From contig JAMPIT010000434.1 of assembly GCA_026261815.1 (NCBI GenBank), positions 14,691,001-14,755,000 on the forward strand: 64,000 nucleotides of DNA. Reading direction: 5' to 3'. Positions 26,034 to 41,000 of the stretch are shown here, piece after piece. The notes beneath the pieces are model-generated. The model had not been told where the DNA came from. It searched no databases and saw only the letters and a program-made list of their open reading frames with translations. This DNA comes from Monarcha castaneiventris obscurior. Lineage: Eukaryota; Chordata; Aves; Passeriformes; Monarchidae. Every line of letters starts with the position of its first letter. The stretch's first letter is position 1. A program made the translations under genes and the position numbers.

Positions 26034-29000
26034 CTGCATGAGAGAAAAATTACACACTGTATAAGAAAAAGGGAAAAAACAAGAGCAAATCCAAAAAAAC
26101 CCTCACAAAAATTGACTGAATTAAAGAACACAGTAATTAGCAGGCAGATGCTTTTGTGTACTTTCTCCTCTTGGTTTTAAGTTGCATGGCCCAGGTCTTT
26201 GTCAAGGTTTTATGAGTGTGGCCACAGAACCTTAGTGTATTCATAATATTCATACTATATTAAGTCATTAATTTATCTGAAATTAACTTTTAAGTAATTA
26301 TCTAAGTATCTTTTAACAGCATTACAAGTTTTGTTGCTTTCTGGCATAGTAGTGAAAATTTACAAAAACATAAAGCACTAAACTACTTTTCCTTCTCTCC
26401 CTTCCCAGAATTTCATCCTTATAGTACAACAGTTGAAAAGTATGTTTCTCTACCTGCCCTAACAAGAACATTGTCATAGAATAACATGCCAGTACTCATT
26501 CTTTTCCCCAGGCACTCTGGTAAGTGCTGGCTCCTAATGTGTATTACATTAGATACTGAAGTGAGACAAACCTTTAAAAATAATAAAAAGATACTGCGCT
26601 TTGTGCAACTACTAGCTCTGCATTTTAGTAACTCAAACTCTGTAAATCCCTGCTTCTGCAAAGTTTCTATAAAATGCCTTAAGCTTTGAACAATAAGTTA
26701 TATTGGAGCTAAATATCTAACTAGTTTGAATGGTGGCATTGTTAAAAATGTTAGATCATGCTTCAGGCCACCAAAACAGAAGTTTTCTTTAATGAATAAT
26801 AAAGCTGAGAAAATGCTTTCCAGCAGTTTCAGTTAAAACCCCAGTTAAAAAATTACTAATCAAAGACCCAAGACTGTCATCTTTAGCAATACACTTATTC
26901 AGCCACATTTACTATGTTAGTTTACTGCTGCTGGAGAACTGGAAGGAGCCCTTTTTGCCAGGATGTACTCTTGTGACACCCTGCAGTACCTGCTGCCACA
27001 TGCACAGTGCTATAGCAAAGGACAAGGTGGGAATTGCTGCACTGGGAGGAGAAAACAACACATTTATTTAATGTAGAAATACTAAGCTTATTTTATTTTA
27101 TTAAAGGTCTGGTTCCATGGTAAAGGACAACAGGAATACCTCACTGTCTTACTCCATGCCATTCAAAGATTTAAGAGCTACTATCACAGCTTTTGAGACT
27201 AAAATGTTTTCTTAATTTAATCTCTCCACACATGCAGCCACTGTCTCCTTTTTATGCTGTGAATCTGAGATAACAAAATCACAATGGAATAACAGAATTC
27301 AGTGATTACTGAACTTAATTTAATTTCTTGCACTAGAGGATTTATATATTTCCACATAATCAAAAAGCAAACAATGGGACAAATGTGGGAAGCAGAGTGC
27401 ATATGGTTAGAACTCACAATGATTGCTCAGAAGGGAGACTGTGGCTGAAAAAAAATCATATTCTCCCTGGGAACAATTTCCCTCTGCCCAAGCAAAAGAG
27501 TTAGCAGATCAGAAACACAAACTAAAACAAGCGTGACTGATGCATTTGTCTGAAACAAGCCAGCTTGCAATTTTATTAATAATTAAACCTAATACATTGC
27601 CTATATATTTATTTTCCTGTAGCTCATTTAAAAGCGAGGAAGCAGCTTTTTATTACTACAGCCTGCACTATCTCACATGTTGTCTGAAGGTGTTCTTCAC
27701 CAATTAATTCAGGGTAAATCTAACATGTGCAATATACATTTTTCTTCCTAAAAAACTGTGCTCACTCCATATGGCTTGTAGGTAAGAATGTATTTCTGAG
27801 ACTGTAGCACTGTTCAGAAACCCGTTCATCAAAGACAGAAACTGAGCATTTTCCAGTGTTCTGAGAAAAAGATGAGTTAGATGAAATGTTTGATCAGATA
27901 TGTAAATATATTAAGCAGTTATCTCTTAAAACCACCATTCTCAACAGCACAACTGAAACCTGATGTACAGATAAATTCAATGAGTAGTAGCCTAAGGTTA
28001 CCTAATAGAAAATGTAAGTATTTTGTAATGATATATTTTACCTCAAGCTTTTCCATATGAAAATCCTTTGTCATGTAATTCAACATTGCTCGAGCTGTGC
28101 TTTCCCCTCCACTTCTTCTGTTATCACTACTTTCCTCACTCCCAACCCCAGATTTCTTTCCCTTTCCCTCCAGCAGATAATGGAATTGCTTCTTCCTGTG
28201 AAATGAGATTTACAGTCCTAATTATCGAAAAATTTTAAGTGCAGATGTTTCTAGCTATTGTGAGGGGGGAGTTTCTCCTTTGGAACATACACTTTTGAGC
28301 TTTGAAGTATATTACATCCTCAAGTTATTCGAAATACATATGACTCTAGATGTCCCTTCATTAATTTGTTTCTAAACAATTGACTTTGATATTTATCACA
28401 TAGCATCTCCTAAATAGGAAGTCTTGTAGCTTTAACTTTTATTAAGTACTCATCTATAGAAGACTAAAAATACGGGGGGGTTCACCTTTTTTTACAGTAC
28501 AACTCTTAAATCTGTTAACCATTAATTACCCATTATAAAATACCCTCTAAAAACAGCCAGTTCTCATCATGAAGGTCCACAAGTCTTCACCAATCCCAGT
28601 AGAAACTGAGAATTGAACATACAGTTCATTTGTGTGCATGTGCCTTTTCATCTCCTCAGCAGACTTCATAACAAGTTCTGTGAAAACCTCTGGCTACATG
28701 GACCAGGAAGATGGTAACACTTGTGCATTATGCAGAGGACCTATCTTCTAGAAGATGGTATTTGTGAATTTTTTATCTTTTTACCTAAAAAGAACTTATC
28801 GTAACAGTGTGCAAAAGAGTCAAACAACATTTTCTGGACAAACTCCAGTTCTGTTCCTTGTATTTTACCTGGATTCTCCAAATAATGAAAGCATGCGATA
28901 ATGTGGCAGCTCTGAAGATGCCACATATGCCAGAATGCCAAAGAGCCTTTCTGCCTTTACAATATCATTTTCAGTAATCTGTGACGGAGTGGGAAGGGAA

Positions 29001-32000
29001 GAAAAAAGAAAAAAGTTACATTTCAAAATTAGCACATTCATATTTTATTACATATGTACATTGAGAATTAACTGAAATTTGTTATACAGAACACTGCACA
29101 TAACTGTTGCAGGCACATCTTCAAAACATAAATTTGCTTTACTGGCACTTTAAATGTACTTTGGAAGAAACCATATGAGGTACTGATGCTTGTTTTATTT
29201 CCTGTAATTCTGGATATTTTAATGTATATACATGCTGCCCTGTGCTTCATGATAGTCTTTGTGAAATGAGAAATTTTAGAAAGGTTCTTACATTCATTTT
29301 CTAAAGGCCAGACAAATTTATTCTGCTCCATACTGCATGCACTTACAGAAGGTCTACTGGAAAATTTCTGATTAAGTTATGCTGGAGAAACAGAAAGATT
29401 CTGGGCATGCACGTGTGAAAAGATAACTTATAGACTCTCTTATTTTGGCAGCATCATGGAAAAGGCTTTATAAAAGAGAAGCTTTAGAGGGAAAAAATTT
29501 TCTCTGCATTTTTCAGCTCCTGCAAGTAAGTGTTCACCCATTATATTTCTGTAAATGTCTGCCATACCGTTGTTTCAACACTAAGTTACAGCTGTCTCTT
29601 TAACTTTGAATGGTTGAAAAATTTTCAGGATTCATTTTATACAAAATTGAAAAGTGTGTGGAAGGGATTCATTCTTTGGTGGTGGTGGTTATTATTTTTT
29701 GTTTGTCTTGGCTCGTAATCTCTGGAGACCATGGCCTGTGTTTCTCCTACCCGGATGGCCAGACTATGAACTGACTTCAACTGCCAAAAGTTTGTTGGCA
29801 CAGTTTCTGGACTCCTGGCTTTGTACTGAGTGCAGAAGCAATCTTTATGATCATCTAAATCTGACCTGGGTAACACTGGACAATGAAACTTACTCATTGA
29901 CTTCTTAACTTCTGGACGAAATTTAATTTCCATTCATCCCATAACATATTTTGGGAAAGCAACCCATTATTAAAGACACTACAATACTCACAATATCTAC
30001 TAAGCACTTGCAGACAAACTTTGTCTTCTGTGTTATTCAAATGTGTGAGTAAAATGGAATTTTGATCCACATTAACAGACTTTAATTGTATTCTTGTGTA
30101 ATGTTTAGAGAGTATGCAATCTACACTTACCTAAAGTATACTGCAACAGCATAATGCAGGGGCAAATTCAGTGAAAACACAGATCAGGAAATTAGAAATG
30201 TAAAGTCAATTCCATTTTCACAGTGTCTGGAATTGTTCATTTTCACTTAAAATTAAGTAAGTCTTACTTAGTAGCCTAGGAGTAGATGACCTTGCTGAAC
30301 AGTCTGTAACAGAAGTAAGGTCTGAAACAAAGAGCACAGAAGGCAGCTAGGGGAACAAAGCCCACTGCAGGCAGAAATGCCTGTTGGAGAAATAAGTGAT
30401 TTTAATGTATTTATTTATGTTAAGAGAAGCATAAGGACCAGGTCAACAGAGACAGCAATGCTGAATACACTCTCCAGCTCACAAAAACTCATGTTCTCTA
30501 TCTTACTGCAGTGCATTGTTTGCTCCATTAATCACAAAAAGATTATAACGGTAGTATCACATAAATGTAAGGCTTTATGCCTGCTCCTTGCCAAGTACAC
30601 AGAACAGGCACCAACTGTGCCAGCCGGCCCAGCTCAGGGAAAGGGATGCATCTGCCACACTGTATTCCATACCACTGGGTGGAGAGCAGTCTGGAGGGTT
30701 TGGTAACTTCAAACCTTGATGACTTAGAATGAATCCGAGATTACTATCACTGGGAAAAACTTCAATTAGTATCTCAATAATTTGTTCCTTCACAGCTAGT
30801 AAAAGTAACAACTGGACAAGGGAACAGAATCATTGTTAGGGGGAGACCAACACTCAGCTTCTAGCCTGAAACATAAACTGGAACGGAGGAGGAAGGCTGG
30901 GGAGAAAATAAAAGGTTTTTTACAGTTTAAAAGTGCTAGAGTTACATACTTTATTTAGTTAATTCAGTTAGCATATATTGCTTTTACTTCGCAACTCTGC
31001 ATACCTCAGAGCTGACAACACAATAGTCACCACAAACATTGCAAACAAATGGTAATCAGAATAGCAGAATATGCACATTTCCCTTTCTGTCATCTGAAAC
31101 TGTTATTTAGGGTTGATCTAAGGTCTGAGAATCACTTCAGAGGTTGTGCTCTTTACATTGAAACAGAATTTTCTGTTACTCATGTTAATAGGTAATATAC
31201 CTATTAAATCTGGATATCATAAATTCTGCTGTAGGGTAATGAAAAACAGCAAAGTTCATCTCTTTCTTCTGCTTGGCTATGACACTTTTCAAATGATTAA
31301 TGACACTAGGAAAAAAATCCTGTATGCACATCTTCACGTAGTGTGGTCTGGCTGAAAAAGTTTGTTGAGGACAAAAATGTTGTCATACATATTTAAGATC
31401 TGCTATATGTCCTGCATAAAATCATGCTGTGCTACATGTGCTCCATTTTCTAAACTAATCCCCAAGAACTATTAAACACAAAGTTTTCCTTCAGAGACTG
31501 AACTTGTTGACCTTGAGATTGTAACAAAAAGTCTACTTAAACAGTTGTGTTACTTTCTTTCTCCACAAAGACCAAACAGGCATGATTTATCTTCTATTTG
31601 TTTTTCATCTGAATCACTAGTGTTGATTTTGAAAACGCAATGCAGTAAAAAAAGAAATAAAATTTATTTTTTAATCAAATTTGAAGAGCATTTTTTTCAG
31701 TAAACTACCAAATTCGAGGTTATTCTATATTTTTCATGGGATTACTGATTATTCACTTTATTTTTTTCCTTTTAAGATACTGCTCTGTTGGAGTGAGTCC
31801 TATTTCCATCCATCCTTTCTTTGCTAGTTAATTCATTTAAGCTCTTTACCCACTCCTGCTCTTCTGAGCAACTAATATATGTTTTATGCAACTAAAACCA
31901 AGAAAACCACAACATCCAGCTTTGGCTGGATCAGATAACAAGCATATCTAATCCAAAACATATGATGATGACCAAATTAAAATACCAGATCTAAATGCTA

Positions 32001-35000
32001 AAGCTGTGTATTATTTTTGCTCTAATTAACTTCCATAACATCTCTTAAACTTATTTAGCATTTAAAATTGAATGTGCATTCAAACATTGTGTTGCATTGT
32101 AACTATTTTCACCCCCTTTATGATCAAAGCTCAAGTATAAAATAGCTATTTTATATGCTTGAATAAATTTACTTTCAATTGATGAAAAAGGGAATACAAA
32201 GTACAAAGAACAGCAATATTAGTGTCCTAACTTTCTATTTATTTAAACATAAAATGCACACCCAACAAAAAAAAAAATCACACTAAAGATCTTGTATATA
32301 GCGAGCAGAAAAAAAAAATCTATTTGACAGACTTTCCCTGTGACAGACTTAAAGCAGAAAATATGACTAAGGTATTTTGTAACACTGGTAATTGTAAATA
32401 ATCATACAGTAAACTACTAAGGGGTCTGTCAAACACACTTTTGCGTAAGTATTCAACGTCAGCACTGTGATTTTATCAAAAACAATAAACAAGTGCTTCT
32501 TAAAATCAGGTAAAATTGTGCAGTTCTTTAATAATAATTTAATAATAATTCTTTAATAATAATTTCACATCATTTTATTAAATATTAATTTTAATATTAA
32601 TGGCAAAACAAATTACATGGTGAAGTCTGCTTAAATCTTTTCTCCCTTAATATTGAGAAGACACTGACAGGGTTGTGCTCATTTTATTAGGAATTCATCT
32701 ACTCTTTTAAAAACAACACTAATTTATCCTGTAAGACCAATTATAAGAAAGAAGCAACACCATCCTACCTTCACTCCATTTATCTTCTGTAGATTAAAAT
32801 GGTTCAGTCTGAACAGAACATAGTATTTCCACAAAGTGAAGTTGACAACTGGATTTCCCTGAGGATCAACTGTCAACTGTTCCATGCGATGCATCTCAGC
32901 CAATGCATTGAACTGCTGCAGTGCCACAAGATTTGTCTCCTTAAACTTCAGGTGCTAAAAAAAGTCGAACCCCAATAAATTAAGTAAGGAAACAATAGAA
33001 CAAACAGCGATTCTTATTCTGTGCCACTCAATTTTCAAACAGTGACAGTCTTGTGTCCAATGAAGAAACTGAGCTCATTTCATTTGACGTCTCTGTAGCA
33101 AAACACATCAATCAACCTACTGCTGTATTCCATATACTAAGAGATGTCAACATTACAAGCCCAAGCAATGTATAAGTTCTTTACTTTGAGCAGGAATATT
33201 TTCAATGTTACATAAAGCAATGATACAACTTAAACAATATTTACCTTTAATTCTGCAGGTAAAGTACCTGCAACATCTACACATAAAAGTACAACATATG
33301 CTTTTAAAATATTCTGCCTTTTTGGGCACAGGGTGCTGGCCTAACTCATACCCTGCCCTACACTCATGTTCCTATAAGCATGGTGTATGCTACACAGCAG
33401 CATCATTGCGAGAAGAGGAAGAATGAAAAATTGATGATGAAGAAAAAAATTTAGTTGTGATTCTGCTATCGCCCACAAATTTTCCCTCACCAACAGTGAA
33501 ACAATTGTTTCACTAAGATAAATTTGTCTTAAGCTCCCCACAAATTTATCAATCTCAATTAAACCATTAAGTTTTGTTCTACTCAAAATCTTGAGAAGCA
33601 GCAGAGAGCTCAAGAGCCAATCAATCTGAGCTACAAGTTGCTTATGTTTGGTATCTCTATGTTAATATTTGCATCAAAATGACTGATTTGAATGTCTAAG
33701 AAAAAAAAGAAAGACATACTGAAGAGACTTCTCATTTATGTTGCTTTGCTTCATCAAGAACTGAGGAACTTCAAGAACTGTACTGATTCAGTTAGTTCTG
33801 CCTTCAAATCTTCATCTTTTTATCCTATCAGCAATTTGATCTTTGAACTCAGAACACAAATGAAGTCTTCCTGATACCATGGATCCATAACAACAGTATA
33901 GAACCACAACACTGTATTTACACACAAGCTTTGCAACTTAAAAATAATTAGGTAGGTCAAAGGAATGAAAAGAAATACAAGTCAGCCTGAAAATAAATCT
34001 TAATTTAAATTATTGATTTTTAAGGATCGAGGTTAGCATTATAGCACAAGAAAATATGCAATACATAACTGTATCTATTTACATGAAAGCACTCAGTGGG
34101 GGGGCTATGCCAAAGTAAGGGTTTATTCAAGAATACATATTCCATAGCTGTTCTGAGCTGAAACACGAGGCATACTCACCACACAATTAGGAAATTTTGT
34201 CTTCAGTTTTACTAACACTTGAACTATTTCATCAAATTCTATGAACATAAAGGAAACTGTGGCAATAATGCCAGCTGTTTGAACACTCCAGTTTCGATCC
34301 AGACACTCCAGTGCCCCAGCACCATACAAGCCAAGAGTGTCTCCTTCCACTTCCACTAAATGAGACTCTAGAACAGACAAGCCTTGTACTGCACTGCTCA
34401 GGATTGTATCAAGAGATCTGTAGAGGAAATAAAAATACAGTGATATAAATGAGATGATTTTGATATAATATCATCACTCTACTGAATAACAGTCCTTACT
34501 TTTACCAAATCTCAACCATCAAATACAATGGCATTTCTAAGCATTCATTCATTTTCAGTACCCCATCTGGTTCAAATACACTAAAGGCTGGGAAACCCTT
34601 TTTCCATCAAGTAACACTGTATATGTTCTACTTCTTCAGCAAAAAGGCTCTGGGCGTATTTGAGTTGGTGGTGGGGTCAAATTAAATAAAGAGTCCATTC
34701 ATATTTAATAATAGGCTTAAAAATTTTAGCTCAGAATGCTAACCTAGCATATTTCATGTTTCTTTAGATATCTAAACACAACTTCAAACAATTAAACACA
34801 ACTTCAAACAATGTATTTATTTAAGCAATGTCCCCTTCACATTCTCTTTGTTATATGAAATGTAGAAGTTATGACATGAGCAGTAACTCAAGCATTTCTT
34901 TAAAATAATGTGATCTTTCCAATTCACAAGAGCAATTTTAAAATTAAGCAATAAACCCAGTTTGTGAAGTCTTGTCTCTTTTTTCCTACTTCCAACATGA

Positions 35001-38000
35001 TACACACAGCTAACTGGACCTAAAGTGTACATAGAACTCAAGATGAGCAAAAATTACAGGTTTAGAAAATTATGTAATGATTGTTATTATTTTATTTTTT
35101 ACCATATTCCTAGTCTTTTTAATGTATTTTGACTAGCAGAAATCACTTGACTGATGTTCTCTTGACAATAACAATTAGAACTCTAAAATTTCACTCAACT
35201 GAAAATGTTGAGAACCCACCACTTCTTACGTGAAGCTCTAATTACTTATCTCTACTGAATTTCACCTGCAATTTTATTGCTTAGGAGATCATCTTGAAAT
35301 TCTTCACTATGATAAAACACGTACATCAAAACAGCATCGTTTCTCAGGCAATGGGAATTTGCTCATTAACAGAACAACGGTCAAACTACTATAACTACAT
35401 TGACTTGGTTATGGGGGAGGATTACCAACACTGAATTAAATGGCAAAGACACCAAGCAGGCAAGAATGCAGTAGCTAAATGCATTCAAGGGAAAGCTTTG
35501 GAAGCACAAGTATAGACAAGACTATGGCAATTTAAAAACGCGAAGGAAAAAATGTTTCAAAAGATGTAGCACTTGACTGGAGATAAGAATTAGCTCTAGC
35601 CAATAATAGGCTGAAACTCAGATGGGTTCCCCTTGTGAGAGACAAAGACTTCGTGAGCATCCCTGACATTTCCAGCATTGACCAGGGACAGCAGGAAGCT
35701 ATACTTGCTGTCGAATTTGTGCAGACTATTTTTTCAGGCATTTGTCTCAGCTAACCAAGGTTGAAGTGCTACTTTGGTGTTAGTCAATCCAAGTAATATA
35801 TTGCTCATTAAGTTCTGCAGTGAGTTCTGGTCACGTGGCCACCTCTTCAGATGCAAATAAGCAAAAATAATATATATTAAACCAAGAATACTAAAATTAC
35901 CTTGAGAATAAAACTAAGCCTGGTAACTGCTACTGTTAAAATAGCATGGGTGTGAAAGCAGTCCAATAAAAGATGCTGCAGTTCAAACTAAGACCATGAA
36001 TACTACCGTGAAACCTCTTGCTACACAAAGAGGTTACAAATCTTCATAATGCTCATACATCTTCATTTTTTTCATTTAAACTGAAGTCAACAATCTAAGT
36101 AGTTAAGGAAATGAACAGCCACAAGAAGGCTCAGGAATTCATATTTAACATTTCTTATAAACATGAAATTGTCCTTTAGCAAAATCACATAATAATTTAG
36201 CTTGCACTTCTTTAGGCAATGAGTTGCTTATACTTCTTTTTAAACATGTTACTTATTACTAATGGTCAGAAGTGAAGTAAACCATCTTTTCAGGGTTGAT
36301 TTGCATATATAATACTTTTGATAATGAAATACAGCAAGATCTCAGAAATGCGAAGTAGTAACCTGGAACTTAAGACATAAACAGGTAAAAGTGTTACCCA
36401 ATAAAATACCTGCTTTCTTCAGGAAATACATATGCAGCACTGCCATTGATCTGGCAGGGTTCATTTTCTTTATCTTTGTTTAAAGAAGCCTCAAGAGCGA
36501 CTCTGTTCTGCTGGATCTCCCACTGCCGAGCAATGTTACCAATTGTTAACCGCTTCTTTTCCTGAAACAAGATACACAAGTCATCATAAGTCATGACAGG
36601 GCAGGATTAACACATTTGTTTGTTCTGAATCATGTGGCTTAATCAAACCATTTTAAATGTTTCGAATTGTAGAACCTATACTAGTGGTTTGTGGTTATGC
36701 ATTGAAATCCATACATCATTCCAGTGCTCTTTTGCATAACCGCCAGCAAACAATTTCACAAAAATTTGCAATAAAGAAACAAGAAAAGTAATATAATAAA
36801 TCCACAACTTACGAAAGCAAAGTTAAGCTACTTAGGACATGGAAACTGGTATTTCTGAAAGTTTTTCCATTTTAAAGAGCTTGAAACTCTATTTCATATT
36901 CCATTTGCCCAGGGAGTTATGATGATGCTCACTGGTTAGACAGCACTAATTGCTCAACACCTACAGATTTCCATGATGACTGAGTTCCATGTCACAGAAA
37001 GGGGGGAAGTTGGAATGGTCCGTGTTTTTTATCAGAACAACCTTTAGAAAATTCTGTTTGCTCTTGAGGGTGAAGGTCTCAACTTCAATTACTGTACAGC
37101 TCTGTTGCTTTGTTAGCCCTCAGCTGTGGGCTGCTGGATTCCTACTGAACTTCAAAAACCTCCATGAATTCATTTTACAAAAAAGCAAATTTTACAAGTA
37201 TGAAGATTTTGCTAGCAATATCTTTCTCTTGTTCCAGTAAATATTAAGTTCAACCACTGTTGGAAAGGAATGACGTTCTCTATACATACCAAAGTACGTC
37301 TCAAACTTTCCCAGAAGAGTGGGTTGGAAGCAATAAAAAAATAGTTTGGAAAAAGAGATTAAGAAATTCTGCTGTTTGGGCAGACAAGTATCAGCAGGGG
37401 AAAAAGAAGATATGACATTGCTGAAATTAACATTTTCAATGCAGTGTATACAGGAAAACAGCAACTGTTTGCTACTGAATGAGTGCCTATAATTTCATTT
37501 ACACTTCATATAGTGTAAAAAATGTTGGAGAAACGTGACGGTAAAAAAAATTGCAGAACACAGTTCTCTAAATATTTTCTTCAGATTTAACTATGAAGAA
37601 ACCTATAGCTCACAACTTTTTTTGCTGGACATTTTATCTATGAGCGTATTTGTTCCTTCAATTCAGATGTGTGGAACAGGAAAAAAGCCTGAAACATAAG
37701 AACTCATTTACAAAGGAAAGATCTACAACATCATCAAATCATACAAAAAATATTGGTATTTGATTGTTATGCCACTTAACTACTTGAAGAAAGGAAATAT
37801 ATTATGATTAAATGAAAGTCTACGATTTAATGTTGAAATTGAATAATGATAGCACTAGGCTTTAAAAATATTTTTTCTTCCAAGGGAATTTTCCACTAGC
37901 AAAAACTACCACAAAATCTAGGCCACCAAGACAAACAATCCCTCTGCTACAAGGAAACATTACATCAATGGTTGAGAACATGAACTACAAATAAATGCCT

Positions 38001-41000
38001 GGTCAGGCATTTATTAGTCAAGGAGACTTTTCCAACAGCACAAGACAACGCCACGAGTGAAAATTATTCACTAATTTTCCGCTTCTTTATGCTACTAAGA
38101 ACTGGCACCAACACTTCAAATCTGAAGAGACTTTAAATACATCAATATCTTAGAGGGAAAGAAGAAATACCAAACCCAAACCTGCTTAAACAACCCCAAA
38201 ACCACCCCCCCACTTCTTACAGCCTCCTGCAACTACTTTCAGTCTAATCCCCTTCAGAAAATATGATTTTACCTAGGAAACTTAAATGGACATGAATGGT
38301 TTTTGTTTATTTGACTTCCAAATTGAAAGAGATTGTTTGTATAGGTATCATTGTCTGACAAAAAATTTTAGGCACTTTTTTTTTCCAAAGAAAAACAATT
38401 TGGAGACCAGTGGTGATCTTCACACAGTAAATGGAATGTAGATACTCTTAGATTCTTGAACTTTGGTCTCCTATTAGCAGCACAGCTCATGTAGTCAGCA
38501 GCCCCATGAAGAGCATCCTGGTGGGCCACTTCTGTCTCGTGTATGTCAGGACCAACCAGGCCAGCTGGGCTGGAAGATAAGATGGATAAGAGTTCTGCTG
38601 ACAGAGACAACAGCTGGAATCTCACTGTGGCCTCAGGGCCTCTTCACTCTATCCACAGAAAGGGACCACTTCAACAGGAAAGAAGGAAGGAAAAGCTACT
38701 TCAGAACACCCTGCATGTACGCAGTCAGAGTGTTCTCCTGAAAAGGGAAGACCAAGGAATGTGAAATCACTGGAGAAATCCTTTACTTTAGTCTGGATTT
38801 ATGAAAAGGAAGTTGGCCATCCACTGACGTTTTACACTCAATGTGTGTTCAATGTGGGCTTTCTGCTGAAGTGTACCTTGCATATTTAACTGAATAGAGT
38901 TTCAGTCATGGAGTGCACTTGTAAGTTGAAGTTGTAAAAATAGATAGAGGCATACTGGGATATAACATCTGCAGCAAAGAAATTTGGATATAAATTATTG
39001 CTGTAAACTGGTTAACAGTAACCCTACAAGAGCCATAGAAAATACCTTAAGCAAGGTCTGTTTATGGCTTTCACGCTTCCTTTCTTCCTCTTTCCTTGCT
39101 GCAATAGATGCCATACGTCTTTCTTCTTCCTGGACGAAAAAGAGAAAAACAAATTCCTAAAGGGAGGAACTAAGCCGGTTCTGAAAAGTATTATTGATAA
39201 ATTATATTCTTGTGTTGGTATTTGAAATGTAAATTTTCATTTTAGCACAATTTTAGAATTTTTATCTAAATAAAAAAAATAAAATTATTAATTATAAACA
39301 ATTCAAGAAAACCAGAATAAATAGATAACTACTCAGATTTAAATGCCGAAGATAAAGCTAGTTAAAACCAACACTTTAAGAGTCTTTGAAAAAGTAAAAA
39401 GCACATGGTGAGTATGACAGTGAAAAATATTTTTAGATATGACAGTGCAATACATCTTTGTATCTTTGTATCTTTGTATCTTTGTAGTAGTTTTTGCAAT
39501 TAGCAGGATTTTTTTTTTTTGTAAAAAAAGACAGAGCAAAAAAGCTGGGTTCTATTTATGCTTGAATCATAATCCAGGATTAATTTTCTTCATTATAAAC
39601 TGTTTGCGGGGAGTGGCTTTTCTCAATCAGCAACTTGAGAAGAAAATAACATTTTCAAAGTTAGCTATTCCATTAGCATTATGTCTCATCAATATTATTG
39701 CCTAATCATGAAGTCTTAAGAAGGAGGTCATTGATTCCTGAACAATGAAAGTGCAGTTCCTTCATTTTCCTGGTACAGCAATTTGATACTGCAATATACC
39801 CATATTAGGTTGGATGCCCCTTGTTTACAGAAGTCTAAACATTCTCACAGCACAGTATTTTTAGAACTTATATTTTCCAAGTAACAAAAGAAATGTTCAC
39901 TATGAAGTAAAAAGTGTAGAGTCCTTCCAACACAAATATTTGGGAAGCATACTTTAACTTATTTTGATTTACTTCACATGCCATTTGGGCGTTTCTATTG
40001 AAGTGCCTTCCCAGAACATATGAAAAGCATTTTCATTTCCTCAAAATAGAAAGCTCCCATCCAAACCTTTACATTTTCTGGAAAAGTTATAAATTAACAA
40101 AATTAACAAACAAAAATGAATAGAAATTACCATCAGCCATTAAGACATATTGACATGTCAGAATTTCTACATAAATAAAACACACTATGTTTAGAACATT
40201 GCAAGAACCCCCAAGCTCATGGGTGAGTGCTTACTGGAAGATAAAATAAAACAGGAACTTCACACTTAGCACGGCCATTAAATTTTTAAGAAAACAACTT
40301 CCAAAGCATAAGAAGTTCAGTGCATGTAGCAGGCTTACTCTGATCTGTGTACAGTCCCCCTGAAACCCACTGACACACCATGGATTTTGGCATCAGTTTG
40401 AAAAGGGGTTTTAACAACAGATTTTCAAATTGTTCCTCCATGACTTTACCCTAACATCATACATTAAAAAAGAAGAGTACCTCAAATCCACAGTAAGGCC
40501 TAAGGCTTTGGACAGAGTAAGCTTCCCTTACCTGGCTGTATGCAAGAACTTCCTTGGAACACTAACTGGAAAGCCCCTTTTTTTTTTTTTTCTTATTCTC
40601 AAAGGAACTTGTAGCCTTTCACTGAAGTTCTGTTGGCAGCCTCCTCTGCTACTGGGCTTTTAAGCTATTCCTGAACAGGGTATTTCCAAGGGGACAGTGT
40701 CAAGGAATTACAGCATAATCCAGGTTAGAAGGACCTCAGTAGGTCACTAGTGCATGTTAAAGGAAGATCACCAGTAATGGAATAACAAAATAAAAGCACA
40801 CACAGATACAGAAGGCCTTCTAGATGCTACTGCAACAAAATACCACACAATGAAACCCAACACCTGAATGGAAGAGTTCAGGGGCAGGCTGTGTAAATCA
40901 TTAAATAAACCCCATGCAGGTAATATGTCACAAATATGAATGTTATCATTAATAATGCAAAATAAAAATGTGCTGCTCCTCAAGGTATGATTCAGAACTT

